This document shows, piece by piece, positions 38,716-50,500 of a DNA stretch of 64,000 nt. Location: positions 62,001 through 126,000 of the forward strand of contig NW_027096068.1 of the NCBI RefSeq assembly GCF_040115645.1, written 5' to 3'. The DNA is from Euwallacea fornicatus (lineage: Eukaryota > Arthropoda > Insecta > Coleoptera > Curculionidae). The translations under genes were made by a program, and so were the position numbers. How positions within the stretch are numbered: position 1 is the first letter of the stretch; the number at the start of each line of letters is the position of its first letter. Under the pieces are notes generated by a model, which worked only from the letters and a program-made list of their open reading frames with translations, was not told the origin of the DNA and did not search any database.

Positions 38716-39949
38716 TATTTTTCTTGAAATTTCAACAAGATGCAATAATGATTTGTTGTGACATATTAAAGATCTCGTCGAGCTGATTAATTTCACACTT
38801 TGTTTAACAAATTTGGTCCTCATTTGCCGAAGTTATCGACCTTCAAATTTTGGAAAGTCTCAAAAGTTGTGTGTTTGAACACGTAAAGTACTATTTTTCT
38901 TGGAAATTCAACAAGATGCAATAATGATGTGTTGTGGCATCTTCAAACTCTAGTCGAGCTGATTAATTTCACACTTTGTTTAACAAATTTGGTCCTCATT
39001 TGCCGAAGTTATCGACCTTCAAATTTTGGAAAGTCTCAAAAGTTGTGTGTTTGAACACGTAAAGTACTATTTTTCTTGGAAATTCAACAAGATGCAATAA
39101 TGATGTGTTGTGGCATCTTCAAACTCTAGTCGAGCTTATTAATTTCACACTTTGTTTAACAAATTTGGTCCTCATTTGCCGAAGTTATCGAGCTTCAAAG
39201 TTTCGAAAGTCTCAAAAGTTGTGTGTTTGAACACGTAAAGTACTATTTTTCTTGGAAATTCAACAAGATGCAATAATGATGTGGTGAGACATCTTAAAGA
39301 TCTCGTCGAGCTGATTAATTTGACACTTTGTTTAACAAATTTGGTCCTCATTTGCCGAAGTTATCGACCTTCAAATTTTGAAAAGTCTCAAAAGTTGTGT
39401 GTTTGAGCACATAAAGTACTATTTTTCTTGGAAATTCAACAAGATGCAATCATGATGTGTTATGACATCTTCTAAATCTCGTCGTGCTGATTAATTTGAC
39501 ACTTTGTTTAACAAATTTGGTCCTCATTTGTCGAAGTTATCGAGCGTCAAATTTGGAAAAGTCACAAAAGTTGTGTGTTTGAGCACATAAAGTACTAGTT
39601 TTCTTGGAAATTCAACAAGATGCAATCATGATGTGTTGTGTCATTTTATAGATCTTCGTCGAGCTGATTAATGTGACACTTTGTTTAAGAAATTTGGTCC
39701 ACATTTGTCGAAGTTATCGAGCGTCAAATTTGGAAAAGTCACAAATCTTGTGTGTTTGAGCTCATAAAGTACTATTTTGCTTGGAAATTCAACAAGATGC
39801 AATCATGATGTGTTGTGTCATTTTAAAGATCTTCGTCGAGCTTATTAATTTGACACTTTGTTTAAGAAATTTGGTCCTCATTTGTCGAAGTTATCGAGCG
39901 TCAAATGTGGAAAAGTCACAAAAGTTGTGTGTTTGAGCACATAAAGTAC

Positions 39950-40123
39950 TATTTTTCTTGGAAATTCAACAAGATGCAATAATGATGTGTTGTGGCATCT
40001 TCAAACTCTAGTCGAGCTGATTAATTTCACACTTTGTTTAACAAATTTGGTCCTCATTTGTCGAAGTTATCGAGCGGCAAATTTGGAAGTCACAAATCTT
40101 GTGTGTTTGAGCACATAAAGTAC
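39950..40123 (+). repeat. A/B chimeric monomer inside the B island
   Basis: The 5' part is an exact-looking family-A X unit (GCAATAATG, GTGGCATCTTCAAAC, CTAGTCGAG, TTTCACAC, TTAACAAATTTGG). The 3' part is B (TTTGTCGAAG, GAGCGGCAAATTTGGAAGTCAC, AATCTTG, GAGCACAT), with the 2-bp shortening typical of the GCGGC units at 41886 and 43293. Both neighbours are pure B. The switch lies between the C of TTTCACAC near 40028 and the T of TGTCG near 40060. Confidence 0.87.
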
Positions 40124-40299
40124 TATTTTTCTTGGAAATTCAACAAGATGCAATCATTATGTTTTGCGTCATCTTCAAACTCTCGTCGAGCTGATTAATG
40201 TGACACTTTGTTTAAGAAATTTGGTCCTCATTTGTCGAAGTTATCGAGCTTGAAAATTTGAAAAGTCACAAATTTTGTATGTTTGAGCACATAAAGTAC

Positions 40300-42235
40300 T
40301 ATTTTTCTTGGAAATTCAACAAGATGCAATCATGATGTGTTATGACATCTTCCAAATCTCGTCGTGCTGATTAATTTGACACTTTGTTTAAGAAATTTGG
40401 AACTCATTTGCCGAAGATATCGAGCGTCATAGTTTGAAAAGTCACAAATGTTGTGTGTTTGAGCACATAAAGTACTATTTTTCTTGGAAATTCAACAAGA
40501 TGCAATCATTATATGTTGTGTCATCTTCAAACTCTCGTCGAGCTGATTAATTTGACACTTTGTTTAACTAATTTGGTCCTCATTTGTCGAAGTTATCGAG
40601 CGTCAAATTTGGAAAGTCACAAATCTTGTGTGTTTGTGCACATAAAGTACTATTTTTCTTGGAAATTCAACAAGATACAATCATGATGTGTTGTGACATC
40701 TTCGAAATCTCGTCGTGCTGATTAATTTGACACTTTGTTTAACAAATTTGGTCCTCATTTGTCGAAGTTATCGAGCGTCAAATGTGGAAAAGTCACAAAA
40801 GTTGTGTGTTTGAGCACATAAAGTACTATTTTTCTTGGAAATTCAACAAGATGCAATCATGATGTGTTGTGTCATTTTAAAGATCTTCGTCGAGCTTATT
40901 AATTTGACACTTTGTTTAAGAAATTTGGTCCTCATTTGTCGAAGTTATCGAGCGTCAAATGTGGAAAAGTCACAAAAGTTGTGTGTTTGAGCACATAAAG
41001 TACTATTTTTCTTGGAAATTCAACAAGATGCAATCATGATGTGTTGTGACATCTTCGAAATCTCGTCGTGCTGATTAATTTCACACTTTGTTTAACAAAT
41101 TTGTTCCACATTTGCCGAATTTATCTTGCTTCAAAGTATGAAAAGTCACAAAAGTTGTGTGTTTGTGCACATAAAGTACTATTTTTCTTGGAAATTCAAC
41201 AAGATACAATCATGATGTGTTGTGACATCTTCGAAATCTCGTCGTGCTGATTAATTTGACACTTTGTTTAACAAATTTGGTCCTCATTTGTCGAAGTTAT
41301 CGAGCGTCAAATGTGGAAAAGTCACAAAAGTTGTGTGTTTGAGCACATAAAGTACTATTTTTCTTGGAAATTCAACAAGATGCAATCATGATGTGTTGTG
41401 TCATTTTAAAGATCTTCGTCGAGCTGATTAATTTGACACTTTGTTTAACAAATTTGGTCCTCATTTGTAGAAGTTATCGAGCGTCAAATTTGGAAAAGTC
41501 ACAAATCTTGTGTGTTTGAGCACATAAAGTACTATTTTTCTTGGAAATTCAACAAGATGCAATCATTATGTTTTGTGTCATCTTCAAACTCTCGTCGAGC
41601 TGATTAATGTGACACTTTGTTTAAGAAATTTGGTCCTCATTTGTCGAAGTTATCGAGCTTGAAAATTTGAAAAGTCACAAATCTTGTGTGTTTGAGCTCA
41701 TAAAGTACTATTTTGCTTGGAAATTCAACAAGATGCAATCATGATGTGTTGTGTCATTTTAAAGATCTTCGTCGAGCTTATTAATTTGACACTTTGTTTA
41801 ACAAATTTGGTCCTCATTTGTCGAAGTTATCGAGCGTCAAATGTGGAAAAGTCACAAAAGTTGTGTGTTTGAGCACATAAAGTACTATTTTTCTTGGAAA
41901 TTCAACAAGATGCAATCATGATGTGTTGTGACATCTTCGAAATCTCGTCGAGCTGATTAATTTGACACTTTGTTTAACAAATTTGGTCCTCATTTGTCGA
42001 AGTTATCGAGCGGCAAATTTGGAAGTCACAAATCTTGTGTGTTTGAGCACATAAAGTACTATTTTTCTTGGAAATTCAACAAGATGCAATCATTATGTTT
42101 TGTGTCATCTTCAAACTCTCGTCGAGCTGATTAATGTGACACTTTGTTTAAGAAATTTGGTCCTCATTTGTCGAAGTTATCGAGCTTGAAAATTTGAAAA
42201 GTCACAAATTTTGTATTTTTGAGCACATAAAGTAC
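40300..42235 (+). repeat. B-family 11-monomer HOR unit (1936 bp)
   Basis: The unit begins with the monomer containing TTTGGAACTC, GCCGAAGATATC and GTCATAGTTTG. It ends before the next copy of that monomer at 42236, exactly 1936 bp on. Compared with the following 1407-bp units it contains three extra monomers (40827-41355, 529 bp). One of these (41004-41179) is highly diverged: TTGTTCCACATTTGCCGAAT, TATCTTGCTTCAAAG. The monomers at 40651 and 41180 are near-identical (GATACAATCATG), so exchange between them would remove exactly the extra three. Confidence 0.85.
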
Positions 42236-44105
42236 TATTTTTCTTGGAAATTCAACAAGATGCAATCATGATGTGTTATGACATCTTCCAAATCTCGTCG
42301 TGCTGATTAATTTGACACTTTGTTTAAGAAATTTGGAACTCATTTGCCGAAGATATCGAGCGTCATAGTTTGAAAAGTCACAAATGTTGTGTGTTTGAGC
42401 ACATAAAGTACTATTTTTCTTGGAAATTCAACAAGATGCAATCATTATATGTTGTGTCATCTTCAAACTCTCGTCGAGCTGATTAATTTGACACTTTGTT
42501 TAACTAATTTGGTCCTCATTTGTCGAAGTTATCGAGCGTCAAATTTGGAAAGTCACAAATCTTGTGTGTTTGTGCACATAAAGTACTATTTTTCTTGGAA
42601 ATTCAACAAGATACAATCATGATGTGTTGGGACATCTTCGAAATCTCGTCGTGCTGATTAATTTGACACTTTGTTTAACAAATTTGGTCCTCATTTGTCG
42701 AAGTTATCGAGCGTCAAATGTGGAAAAGTCACAAAAGTTGTGTGTTTGAGCACATAAAGTACTATTTTTCTTGGAAATTCAACAAGATGCAATCATGATG
42801 TGTTGTGTCATTTTAAAGATCTTCGTCGAGCTGATTAATTTGACACTTTGTTTAACAAATTTGGTCCTCATTTGTAGAAGTTATCGAGCGTCAAATTTGG
42901 AAAAGTCACAAATCTTGTGTGTTTGAGCACATAAAGTACTATTTTTCTTGGAAATTCAACAAGATGCAATCATTATGTTTTGTGTCATCTTCAAACTCTC
43001 GTCGAGCTGATTAATGTGACACTTTGTTTAAGAAATTTGGTCCTCAGTTGTCGAAGTTATCGAGCTTGAAAATTTGAAAAGTCACAAATCTTGTGTGTTT
43101 GAGCTCATAAAGTACTATTTTGCTTGGAAATTCAACAAGATGCAATCATGATGTGTTGTGTCATTTTAAAGATCTTCGTCGAGCTTATTAATTTGACACT
43201 TTGTTTAAGAAATTTGGTCCTCATTTGTCGAAGTTATCGAGCGTCAAATGTGGAAAAGTCACAAAAGTTGTGTGTTTGAGCACATAAAGTACTATTTTTC
43301 TTGGAAATTCAACAAGATGCAATCATGATGTGTTGTGACATCTTCGAAATCTCGTCGAGCTGATTAATTTGACACTTTGTTTAACAAATTTGGTCCTCAT
43401 TTGTCGAAGTTATCGAGCGGCAAATTTGGAAGTCACAAATCTTGTGTGTTTGAGCACATAAAGTACTATTTTTCTTGGAAATTCAACAAGATGCAATCAT
43501 TATGTTTTGTGTCATCTTCAAACTCTCGTCGAGCTGATTAATGTGACACTTTGTTTAAGAAATTTGGTCCTCATTTGTCGAAGTTATCGAGCTTGAAAAT
43601 TTGAAAAGTCACAAATTTTGTATGTTTGAGCACATAAAGTACTATTTTTCTTGGAAATTCAACAAGATGCAATCATGATGTGTTATGACATCTTCCAAAT
43701 CTCGTCGTGCTGATTAATTTGACACTTTGTTTAAGAAATTTGGAACTCATTTGCCGAAGATATCGAGCGTCATAGTTTGAAAAGTCACAAATGTTGTGTG
43801 TTTGAGCACATAAAGTACTATTTTTCTTGGAAATTCAACAAGATGCAATCATTATATGTTGTGTCATCTTCAAACTCTCGTCGAGCTGATTAATTTGACA
43901 CTTTGTTTAACTAATTTGGTCCTCATTTGTCGAAGTTATCGAGCGTCAAATTTGGAAAGTCACAAATCTTGTGTGTTTGTGCACATAAAGTACTATTTTT
44001 CTTGGAAATTCAACAAGATACAATCATGATGTGTTGTGACATCTTTGAAATCTCGTCGTGCTGATTAATTTGACACTTTGTTTAACAAATTTGGTCCTCA
44101 TTTGT
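41356..44105 (+). repeat. B-family 8-monomer HOR (1407 bp), two copies
   Basis: Copy 1 is 41356-42762. Copy 2 starts at 42763 and runs to about 44105. The monomer length series 177,176,177,174,176,176,175,176 is the same in both, a strong sign of block duplication. Order and variants agree too: TTGTAGAAG, CATTATGTTTTGTG, TTTTGCTTGG, GCGGCAAATTTGGAAG, GGAACTC, CATTATATG and GATACAATC. Differences seen are TTGGGACATC near 42628, CTCAGTTG near 43046 and TTGTATTTTT near 42212. Copy 2 ends inside the monomer at 43994, whose 3' half (GTAGAAG) comes from another unit. Confidence 0.87.
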
Positions 44106-44698
44106 AGAAGTTATCGAGCGTCAAATTTGGAAAAGTCACAAATCTTGTGTGTTTGAGCACATAAAGTACTATTTTTCTTGGAAATTCAACAAGATGCAAT
44201 CATTATGTTTTGTGTCATCTTCAAACTCTCGTCGAGCTGATTAATGTGACACTTTGTTTAACTAATTTGGTCCTCATTTGTCGAAGTTATCGAGCGTCAA
44301 ATTTGGAAAGTCACAAATCTTGTGTGTTTGAGCACATAAAGTACTATTTTTCTTGGAAATTCAACAAGATGCAATCATGATGTGTTGTGTCATTTTAAAG
44401 ATCTTCGTCGTGCTGATTAATTTGACACTTTGTTTAAGAAATTTGGTCCTCATTTGTCGAAGTTATCGAGCTTCAAAATTTGAAAAGTCACAAATCTTGT
44501 GTGTTTGAGCACATAAAGTACTATTTTTCTTGGAAATTCAACAAGATGCAATCATGATGTGTTGTGTCATTTTAAAGATCTTCGTCGAGCTTATTAATTT
44601 GACACTTTGTTTAAGAAATTTGGTCCTCATTTGTCGAAGTTATCGAGCGTCAAATGTGGAAAAGTCTCAAAAGTTGTGTGTTTGAACACGTAAAGTAC
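43994..44698 (+). repeat. Mosaic right edge of the B island
   Basis: Four successive units combine halves of other B monomers. 43994 joins a GATACAATC 5' half to a TTGTAGAAG 3' half. 44170 joins a CATTATGTTTTG 5' half to a TTAACTAATTTGG 3' half. 44345 joins GATCTTCG with CGTGCTG and GAGCTTCAAAATTTG. 44522 is B up to CAAATGTGGAAAAGTC and A from TCTCAAAAG onward (switch between about 44656 and 44667). Repeated exchange at the edge of the island is the simplest explanation. Confidence 0.83.
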
Positions 44699-47514
44699 TA
44701 TTTTTCTTGGAAATTCAACAAGATGCAATAATGATGTGGTGAGACATCTTAAAGATCTCGTCGAGCTGATTAATTTCACACTTTGTTTAACAAATTTGGT
44801 CCTCATTTGCCGAAGTTATCGAGCTTCAAAGTTTGGAAAGTCTCAAAAGTTGTGTGTTTGAACACGTAAAGTACTATTTTCCTTGGAAATTCAACAAGAT
44901 GCAATAATGATGTGGTGAGACATCTTAAAGATCTCGTCGAGCTGATTAATTTGACACTTTGTTTAACAAATTTGGTCCTCATTTGCCGAAGTTATCGACC
45001 TTCAAATTTTGGAAAGTCTCAAAAGTTGTGTGTTTGAACACGTAAAGTACTATTTTTCTTGGAAATTCAACAAGATGCAATAATGATGTGTTGTGGCATC
45101 TTCAAACTCTAGTCGAGCTGATTAATTTGACACTTTGTTTAACAAATTTGGTCCTCATTTGCCGAAGTTATCGACCTTCAAATTTTGAAAAGTCTCAAAA
45201 GTTGTGTGTTTGAACACGTAAAGTACTATTTTTCTTGGAAATTCAACAAGATGCAATAATGATTTGTTGTGACATATTAAAGATCTCGTCGAGCTGATTA
45301 ATTTCACTCTTTGTTTAACAAATTCGGTCCTCATTTGCCGAAGTTATCGAGCTTCAAAATTTGAAAAGTCTCAAAAGTTGTGTGTTTGAGCACATAAAGT
45401 ACTATTTTTCTTGGAAATTCAACAAGATGCATTAATGATGTGGTGAGACATCTTAAAGATCTCGTCGAGCTGATTAATTTGACACTTTGGTTAACAAATT
45501 TGGTCCTCATTTGCCGAAGTTATCGACCTTCAAATTTTGGAAAGTCTCAAAAGTTGTGTGTTTGAACACGTAAAGTACTTTTTTTCTTGGAAATTCAACA
45601 AGATGCAATAATGATGTGTTGTGGCATCTTCAAACTCTAGTCGAGCTGATTAATTTGACATTTTGTTTAACAAATTTGGTCCTCATTTGCCGAAGTTATC
45701 GACCTTCAAATTTTGAAAAGTCTCAAAAGTTGTGTGTTTGAACACGTATAGTACTATTTTTCTTGGAAATTCAACAAGATGCAATAATGATGTGGTGAGA
45801 CATCTTAAAGATCTCGTCGAGCTGATTAATTTGACACTTCGTTTAACAAATTTGGTCCTCATTTGCCGAAGTTATCGAGCTTCAAAATTTGAAAAGTCTC
45901 AAAAGTTGTGTGTTTGAGCACATAAAGTACTATTTTTCTTGGAAATTCAACAAGATGCATTAATGATGTGGTGAGACATATTAAAGATCTCGTCGAGCTG
46001 ATTAATTTCACACTTTGTTTAACAAATTTGGTCCTCATTTGCCGAAGTTATCGAGCTTCAAAGTTTGGAAAGTCTCAAAAGTTGTGTGTTTGAACACGTA
46101 AAGTACTATTTTTCTTGGAAATTCAACAAGATGCAATAATGATGTGGTGAGACATCTTAAAGATCTCGTCGAGCTGATTAATTTCACACTTTGTTTAACA
46201 AATTTGGTCCTCATTTGCCGAAGTTATCGAGCTTCAAAGTTTGGAAAGTCTCAAAAGTTGTGTGTTTGAACACGTAAAGTACTATTTTCCTTGGAAATTC
46301 AACAAGATGCAATAATGATGTGGTGAGACATCTTAAAGATCTCGTCGAGCTGATTAATTTGACACTTTGTTTAACAAATTTGGTCCTCATTTGCCGAAGT
46401 TATCGACCTTCAAATTTTGGAAAGTCTCAAAAGTTGTGTGTTTGAACACGTAAAGTACTATTTTTCTTGGAAATTCAACAAGATGCAATAATGATGTGTT
46501 GTGGCATCTTCAAACTCTAGTCGAGCTGATTAATTTGACACTTTGTTTAACAAATTTGGTCCTCATTTGCCGAAGTTATCGACCTTCAAATTTTGAAAAG
46601 TCTCAAAAGTTGTGTGTTTGAACACGTAAAGTACTATTTTTCTTGGAAATTCAACAAGATGCAATAATGATTTGTTGTGACATATTAAAGATCTCGTCGA
46701 GCTGATTAATTTCACTCTTTGTTTAACAAATTCGGTCCTCATTTGCCGAAGTTATCGAGCTTCAAAATTTGAAAAGTCTCAAAAGTTGTGTGTTTGAGCA
46801 CATAAAGTACTATTTTTCTTGGAAATTCAACAAGATGCATTAATGATGTGGTGAGACATCTTAAAGATCTCGTCGAGCTGATTAATTTGACACTTTGGTT
46901 AACAAATTTGGTCCTCATTTGCCGAAGTTATCGACCTTCAAATTTTGGAAAGTCTCAAAAGTTGTGTGTTTGAACACGTAAAGTACTTTTTTTCTTGGAA
47001 ATTCAACAAGATGCAATAATGATGTGTTGTGGCATCTTCAAACTCTAGTCGAGCTGATTAATTTGACATTTTGTTTAACAAATTTGGTCCTCATTTGCCG
47101 AAGTTATCGACCTTCAAATTTTGAAAAGTCTCAAAAGTTGTGTGTTTGAACACGTATAGTACTATTTTTCTTGGAAATTCAACAAGATGCAATAATGATG
47201 TGGTGAGACATCTTAAAGATCTCGTCGAGCTGATTAATTTGACACTTTGTTTAACAAATTTGGTCCTCATTTGCCGAAGTTATCGACCTTCAAATTTTGG
47301 AAAGTCTCAAAAGTTGTGTGTTTGAACACGTAAAGTACTATTTTTCTTGGAAATTCAACAAGATGCAATAATGATGTGGTGAGACATCTTAAAGATCTCG
47401 TCGAGCTGATTAATTTGACACTTTGTTTAACAAATTTGGTCCTCATTTGCCGAAGTTATCGACCTTCAAATTTTGGAAAGTCTCAAAAGTTGTGTGTTTG
47501 AACACGTAAAGTAC
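44699..47514 (+). repeat. Tandem 8-monomer (1408 bp) HOR, right A domain
   Basis: 44699-46106 is followed by 46107-47514. Shared rare variants 1408 bp apart are TTTCACTCTTTG near 45303/46711, GATGCATTAATG near 45428/46836, CACTTTGGTTAAC near 45484/46892, GTACTTTTTTTC near 45575/46983, GACATTTTG near 45657/47065 and CACGTATAGTAC at 45744/47152. The copies diverge in the seventh monomer: CACTTCG with tail AGCTTCAAAATTTG in the first, CACTTTG with tail ACCTTCAAATTTTGG in the second. Copy 1 directly abuts the B island. Confidence 0.88.
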
Positions 47515-50500
47515 TATTTTTCTTGGAAATTCAACAAGATGCAATAATGATGTGTTGTGGCATCTTCAAACTCTAGTCGAGCTGATTAATTTCACACTTT
47601 GTTTAACAAATTTGGTCCTCATTTGCCGAAGTTATCGACCTTCAAATTTTGGAAAGTCTCAAAAGTTGTGTGTTTGAACACGTAAAGTACTATTTTTCTT
47701 GGAAATTCAACAAGATGCAATAATGATGTGGTGAGACATCTTAAAGATCTCGTCGAGCTGATTAATTTGACATTTTGTTTAACAAATTTGGTCCTCATTT
47801 GCCGAAGTTATCGACCTTCAAATTTTGGAAAGTCTCAAAAGTTGTGTGTTTGAACACGTAAAGTACTATTTTTCTTGGAAATTCAACAAGATGCAATAAT
47901 GATGTGTTGTGGCATCTTCAAACTCTAGTCGAGCTGATTAATTTGACACTTCGTTTAAAAAATTTGGTCCTCATTTGCCGAAGTTTTCAAGCTTCAAATT
48001 TTGGAAAGTCTCAAAAGTTGTGTGTTTGAGCACGTAAAGTACTATTTTTCTTGGAAATTCAACAAGATGCAATAATGATGTGTTGTGGCATCTTCAAACT
48101 CTAGTCGAGCTGATTAATTTCACACTGTGTTTAACAAATTTGGTCCTCATTTGCCGAAGTTATCGAGCTTCAAAGTTTGAAAAGTCTCAAAAGTTGTGTG
48201 TTTGAGCACATAAAGTACTATTTTTCTTGGAAATTCAACAAGATGCAATAATGATGTGTTGTGGCATCTTCAAACTCTCGTCGAGCTGATTAATTTCACA
48301 CTTTGTTTAACAAATTCGGTCCTCATTTGCCGAAGTTATCGAGCTTCAAAGTTTGAAAAGTCTCAAAAGTTGTGTGTTTGAGCACATACAGTACTATTTT
48401 TCTTGGAAATTCAACAAGATGCAATAATGATGTGTTGTGACATCTTCAAACTCTCGTCGAGCTGATTAATTTCACACTTTGTTTAACAAATTTGGTCCTC
48501 ATTTGCCGAAGTTATCGAGCTTCAAAGTTTGGAAAGTCTCAAAATTTGTGTGTTTGAACACGTAAAGTACTATTTTTCTTGGAAATTCAACAAGATGCAA
48601 TAATGATGTGTTGTGGCATCTTCAAACTCTCGTCGAGCTGATTAATTTCACACTTTGTTTAACAAATTCGGTCCTCATTTGCCGAAGTTATCGAGCTTCA
48701 AAGTTTGAAAAGTCTCAAAAGTTGTGTGTTTGAGCACATACAGTACTATTTTTCTTGGAAATTCAACAAGATGCAATAATGATGTGTTGTGACATCTTCA
48801 AACTCTCGTCGAGCTGATTAATTTCACACTTTGTTTAACAAATTTGGTCCTCATTTGCCGAAGTTATCGAGCTTCAAAGTTTGGAAAGTCTCAAAATTTG
48901 TGTGTTTGAACACGTAAAGTACTATTTTTCTTGGAAATTCAACAAGATGCAATAATGATGTGTTGTGGCATCTTCAAACTCTCGTCGAGCTGATTAATTT
49001 CACACTTTGTTTAACAAATTCGGTCCTCATTTGCCGAAGTTATCGAGCTTCAAAGTTTGAAAAGTCACAAAATATGTGTGTTTGAGCACATAAAGTACTA
49101 TTTTTCTTGGAAATTCAACAAGATGCAATAATGATGTGGTGAGACATCTTAAAGATCTCGTCGAGCTGATTAATTTGACACTTCGTTTAACAAATTTGGT
49201 CCTCATTTGCCGAAGTTTTCAAGCTTCAAATTTTGGAAAGTCTCAAAAGTTGTGTGTTTGAACACATACAGTACTATTTTTCTTGGAAATTCAACAAGAT
49301 GCAATAATGATGTGTTGTGACATCTTCAAACTCTCGTCGAGCTGATTAATTTCACACTTTGTTTAACAAATTTGGTCCTCATTTGCCGAAGTTATCGAGC
49401 TTCAAAGTTTGGAAAGTCTCAAAAGTTGTGTGTTTGAACACGTAAAGTACTATTTTTCTTGGAAATTCAACAAGATGCAATAATGATGTGTTGTGGCATC
49501 TTCAAACTCTCGTCGAGCTGATTAATTTCACACTTTGTTTAACAAATTTGGTCCTCATTTGCCAAAGTTATCGAGCTTCAAAGTTTGAAAAGTCACAAAA
49601 TATGTGTGTTTGAGCACATAAAGTACTATTTTTCTTGGAAATTCAACAAGATGCAATAATGATGTGGTGAGACATCTTAAAGATCTCGTCGAGCTGATTA
49701 ATTTGACACTTCGTTTAACAAATTTGGTCCTCATTTGCCGAAGTTTTCAAGCTTCAAATTTTGGAAAGTCTCAAAAGTTGTGTGTTTGAACACGTAAAGT
49801 ACTATTTTTCTTGGAAATTGAACAAGATGCAATAATGATGTGTTGTGGCATCTTCAAACTCTAGTCGAGCTGATTAATTTGACACTTCGTTTAACAAATT
49901 TGGTCCTCATTTGCCGAAGTTTTCAAGCTTCAAATTTTGGAAAGTCTCAAAAGTTGTGTGTTTGAGCACGTAAAGTACTATTTTTCTTGGAAATTCAACA
50001 AGATGCAATAATGATGTGTTGTGGCATCTTCAAACTCTAGTCGAGCTGATTAATTTCACACTTTGTTTAACAAATTTGGTCCTCATTTGCCGAAGTTATC
50101 GAGCTTCAAAGTTTGAAAAGTCTCAAAAGTTGTGTGTTTGAGCACATAAAGTACTATTTTTCTTGGAAATTCAACAAGATGCAATAATGATGTGGTGAGA
50201 CATCTTAAAGATCTCGTCGAGTTGATTAATTTGACACTTCGTTTAACAAATTTGGTCCTCATTTGCCGAAGGTATCGACCTTCAAATTTTGGAAAGTCTC
50301 AAAAGTTGTGTGTTTGAGCACATAAAGTACTATTTTTCATGGAAATTCAACAAGATGCAATAATGATGTGGTGAGACATCTTAAAGATCTCGTCGAGCTG
50401 ATTAATTTGACACTTCGTTTAACAAATTTGGTCCTCATTTGCCGAAGTTTTCAAGCTTCAAATTTTGGAAAGTCTCAAAAGTTGTGTGTTTGAGCACATA

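Larger units (their letters stand above)
1..39419 (+). repeat. Family A satellite, left domain
   Basis: About 224 monomers of family A. Diagnostic features are GCAATAATG in the head, TTTGCCGAAG near base 110 and GTCTCAAAAG near base 142. Each carries a W, X or Y core at 35-66 and a tail ending in either GAACACGTAAAG or GAGCACATAAAG. Only five length changes were found: -2 near 135 in the first monomer, +1 near 28058, +1 near 32283, -1 near 36866 and -4 near 37996. The long constant-phase run suggests strong recent homogenisation. Two B-type monomers are embedded at 37136 and 38540. Confidence 0.93.
36257..39419 (+). repeat. Degenerate transition zone of family A
   Basis: Eighteen monomers with more private changes than the rest of the left domain. 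Examples are CAAGTTGCAAT near 36808, a missing G in CACTTTTTTAAC near 36866 (175-bp unit), TTAAAAAATTTGG and CATTCGCCG in 37840-38011, a 4-bp loss in GTTGTGTGAACAC near 37996 (172-bp unit), CTAATTTTC at 38011, and TTTCGAAAG near 37622 and 39202. Two family-B monomers are embedded. An eight-monomer near-repeat of 1404 bp (8 x 176 minus the 4-bp deletion) relates 37136 to 38540. The zone borders the B island on its right. Confidence 0.83.
39420..44698 (+). repeat. Family-B satellite island, 30 monomers
   Basis: B-diagnostic features dominate: CAATCATG or CAATCATTATG, TTTGTCGAAG, GAGCGTCAAAT or GAGCGGCAAAT, GTCACAAA, tails GAGCACATAAAG, GAGCTCATAAAG or TTTGTGCACAT, and frequently an extra T in GATCTTCGTCG. 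Monomer lengths in order are 176,177,177,174,176,176,175,176,177,176,176,177,176,177,174,176,176,175,176,177,176,177,174,176,176,175,176,175,177,177. The last unit is a B/A chimera. The greater length and sequence variety than in the flanks suggests an older or less homogenised layer, as expected for relic satellite. Function is unknown. Confidence 0.92.

Noticed and set aside
41068..41250. 60-codon frame in the B island
   Set aside because: It is opened by private changes in the diverged monomer 41004-41179 and runs into the next unit. It is a chance frame in satellite DNA.
39420..44698. B island as a degenerated transposable element
   Set aside because: All 30 units align with the 176-bp satellite along their whole length and in the same phase. 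There are no terminal repeats or coding remnants.
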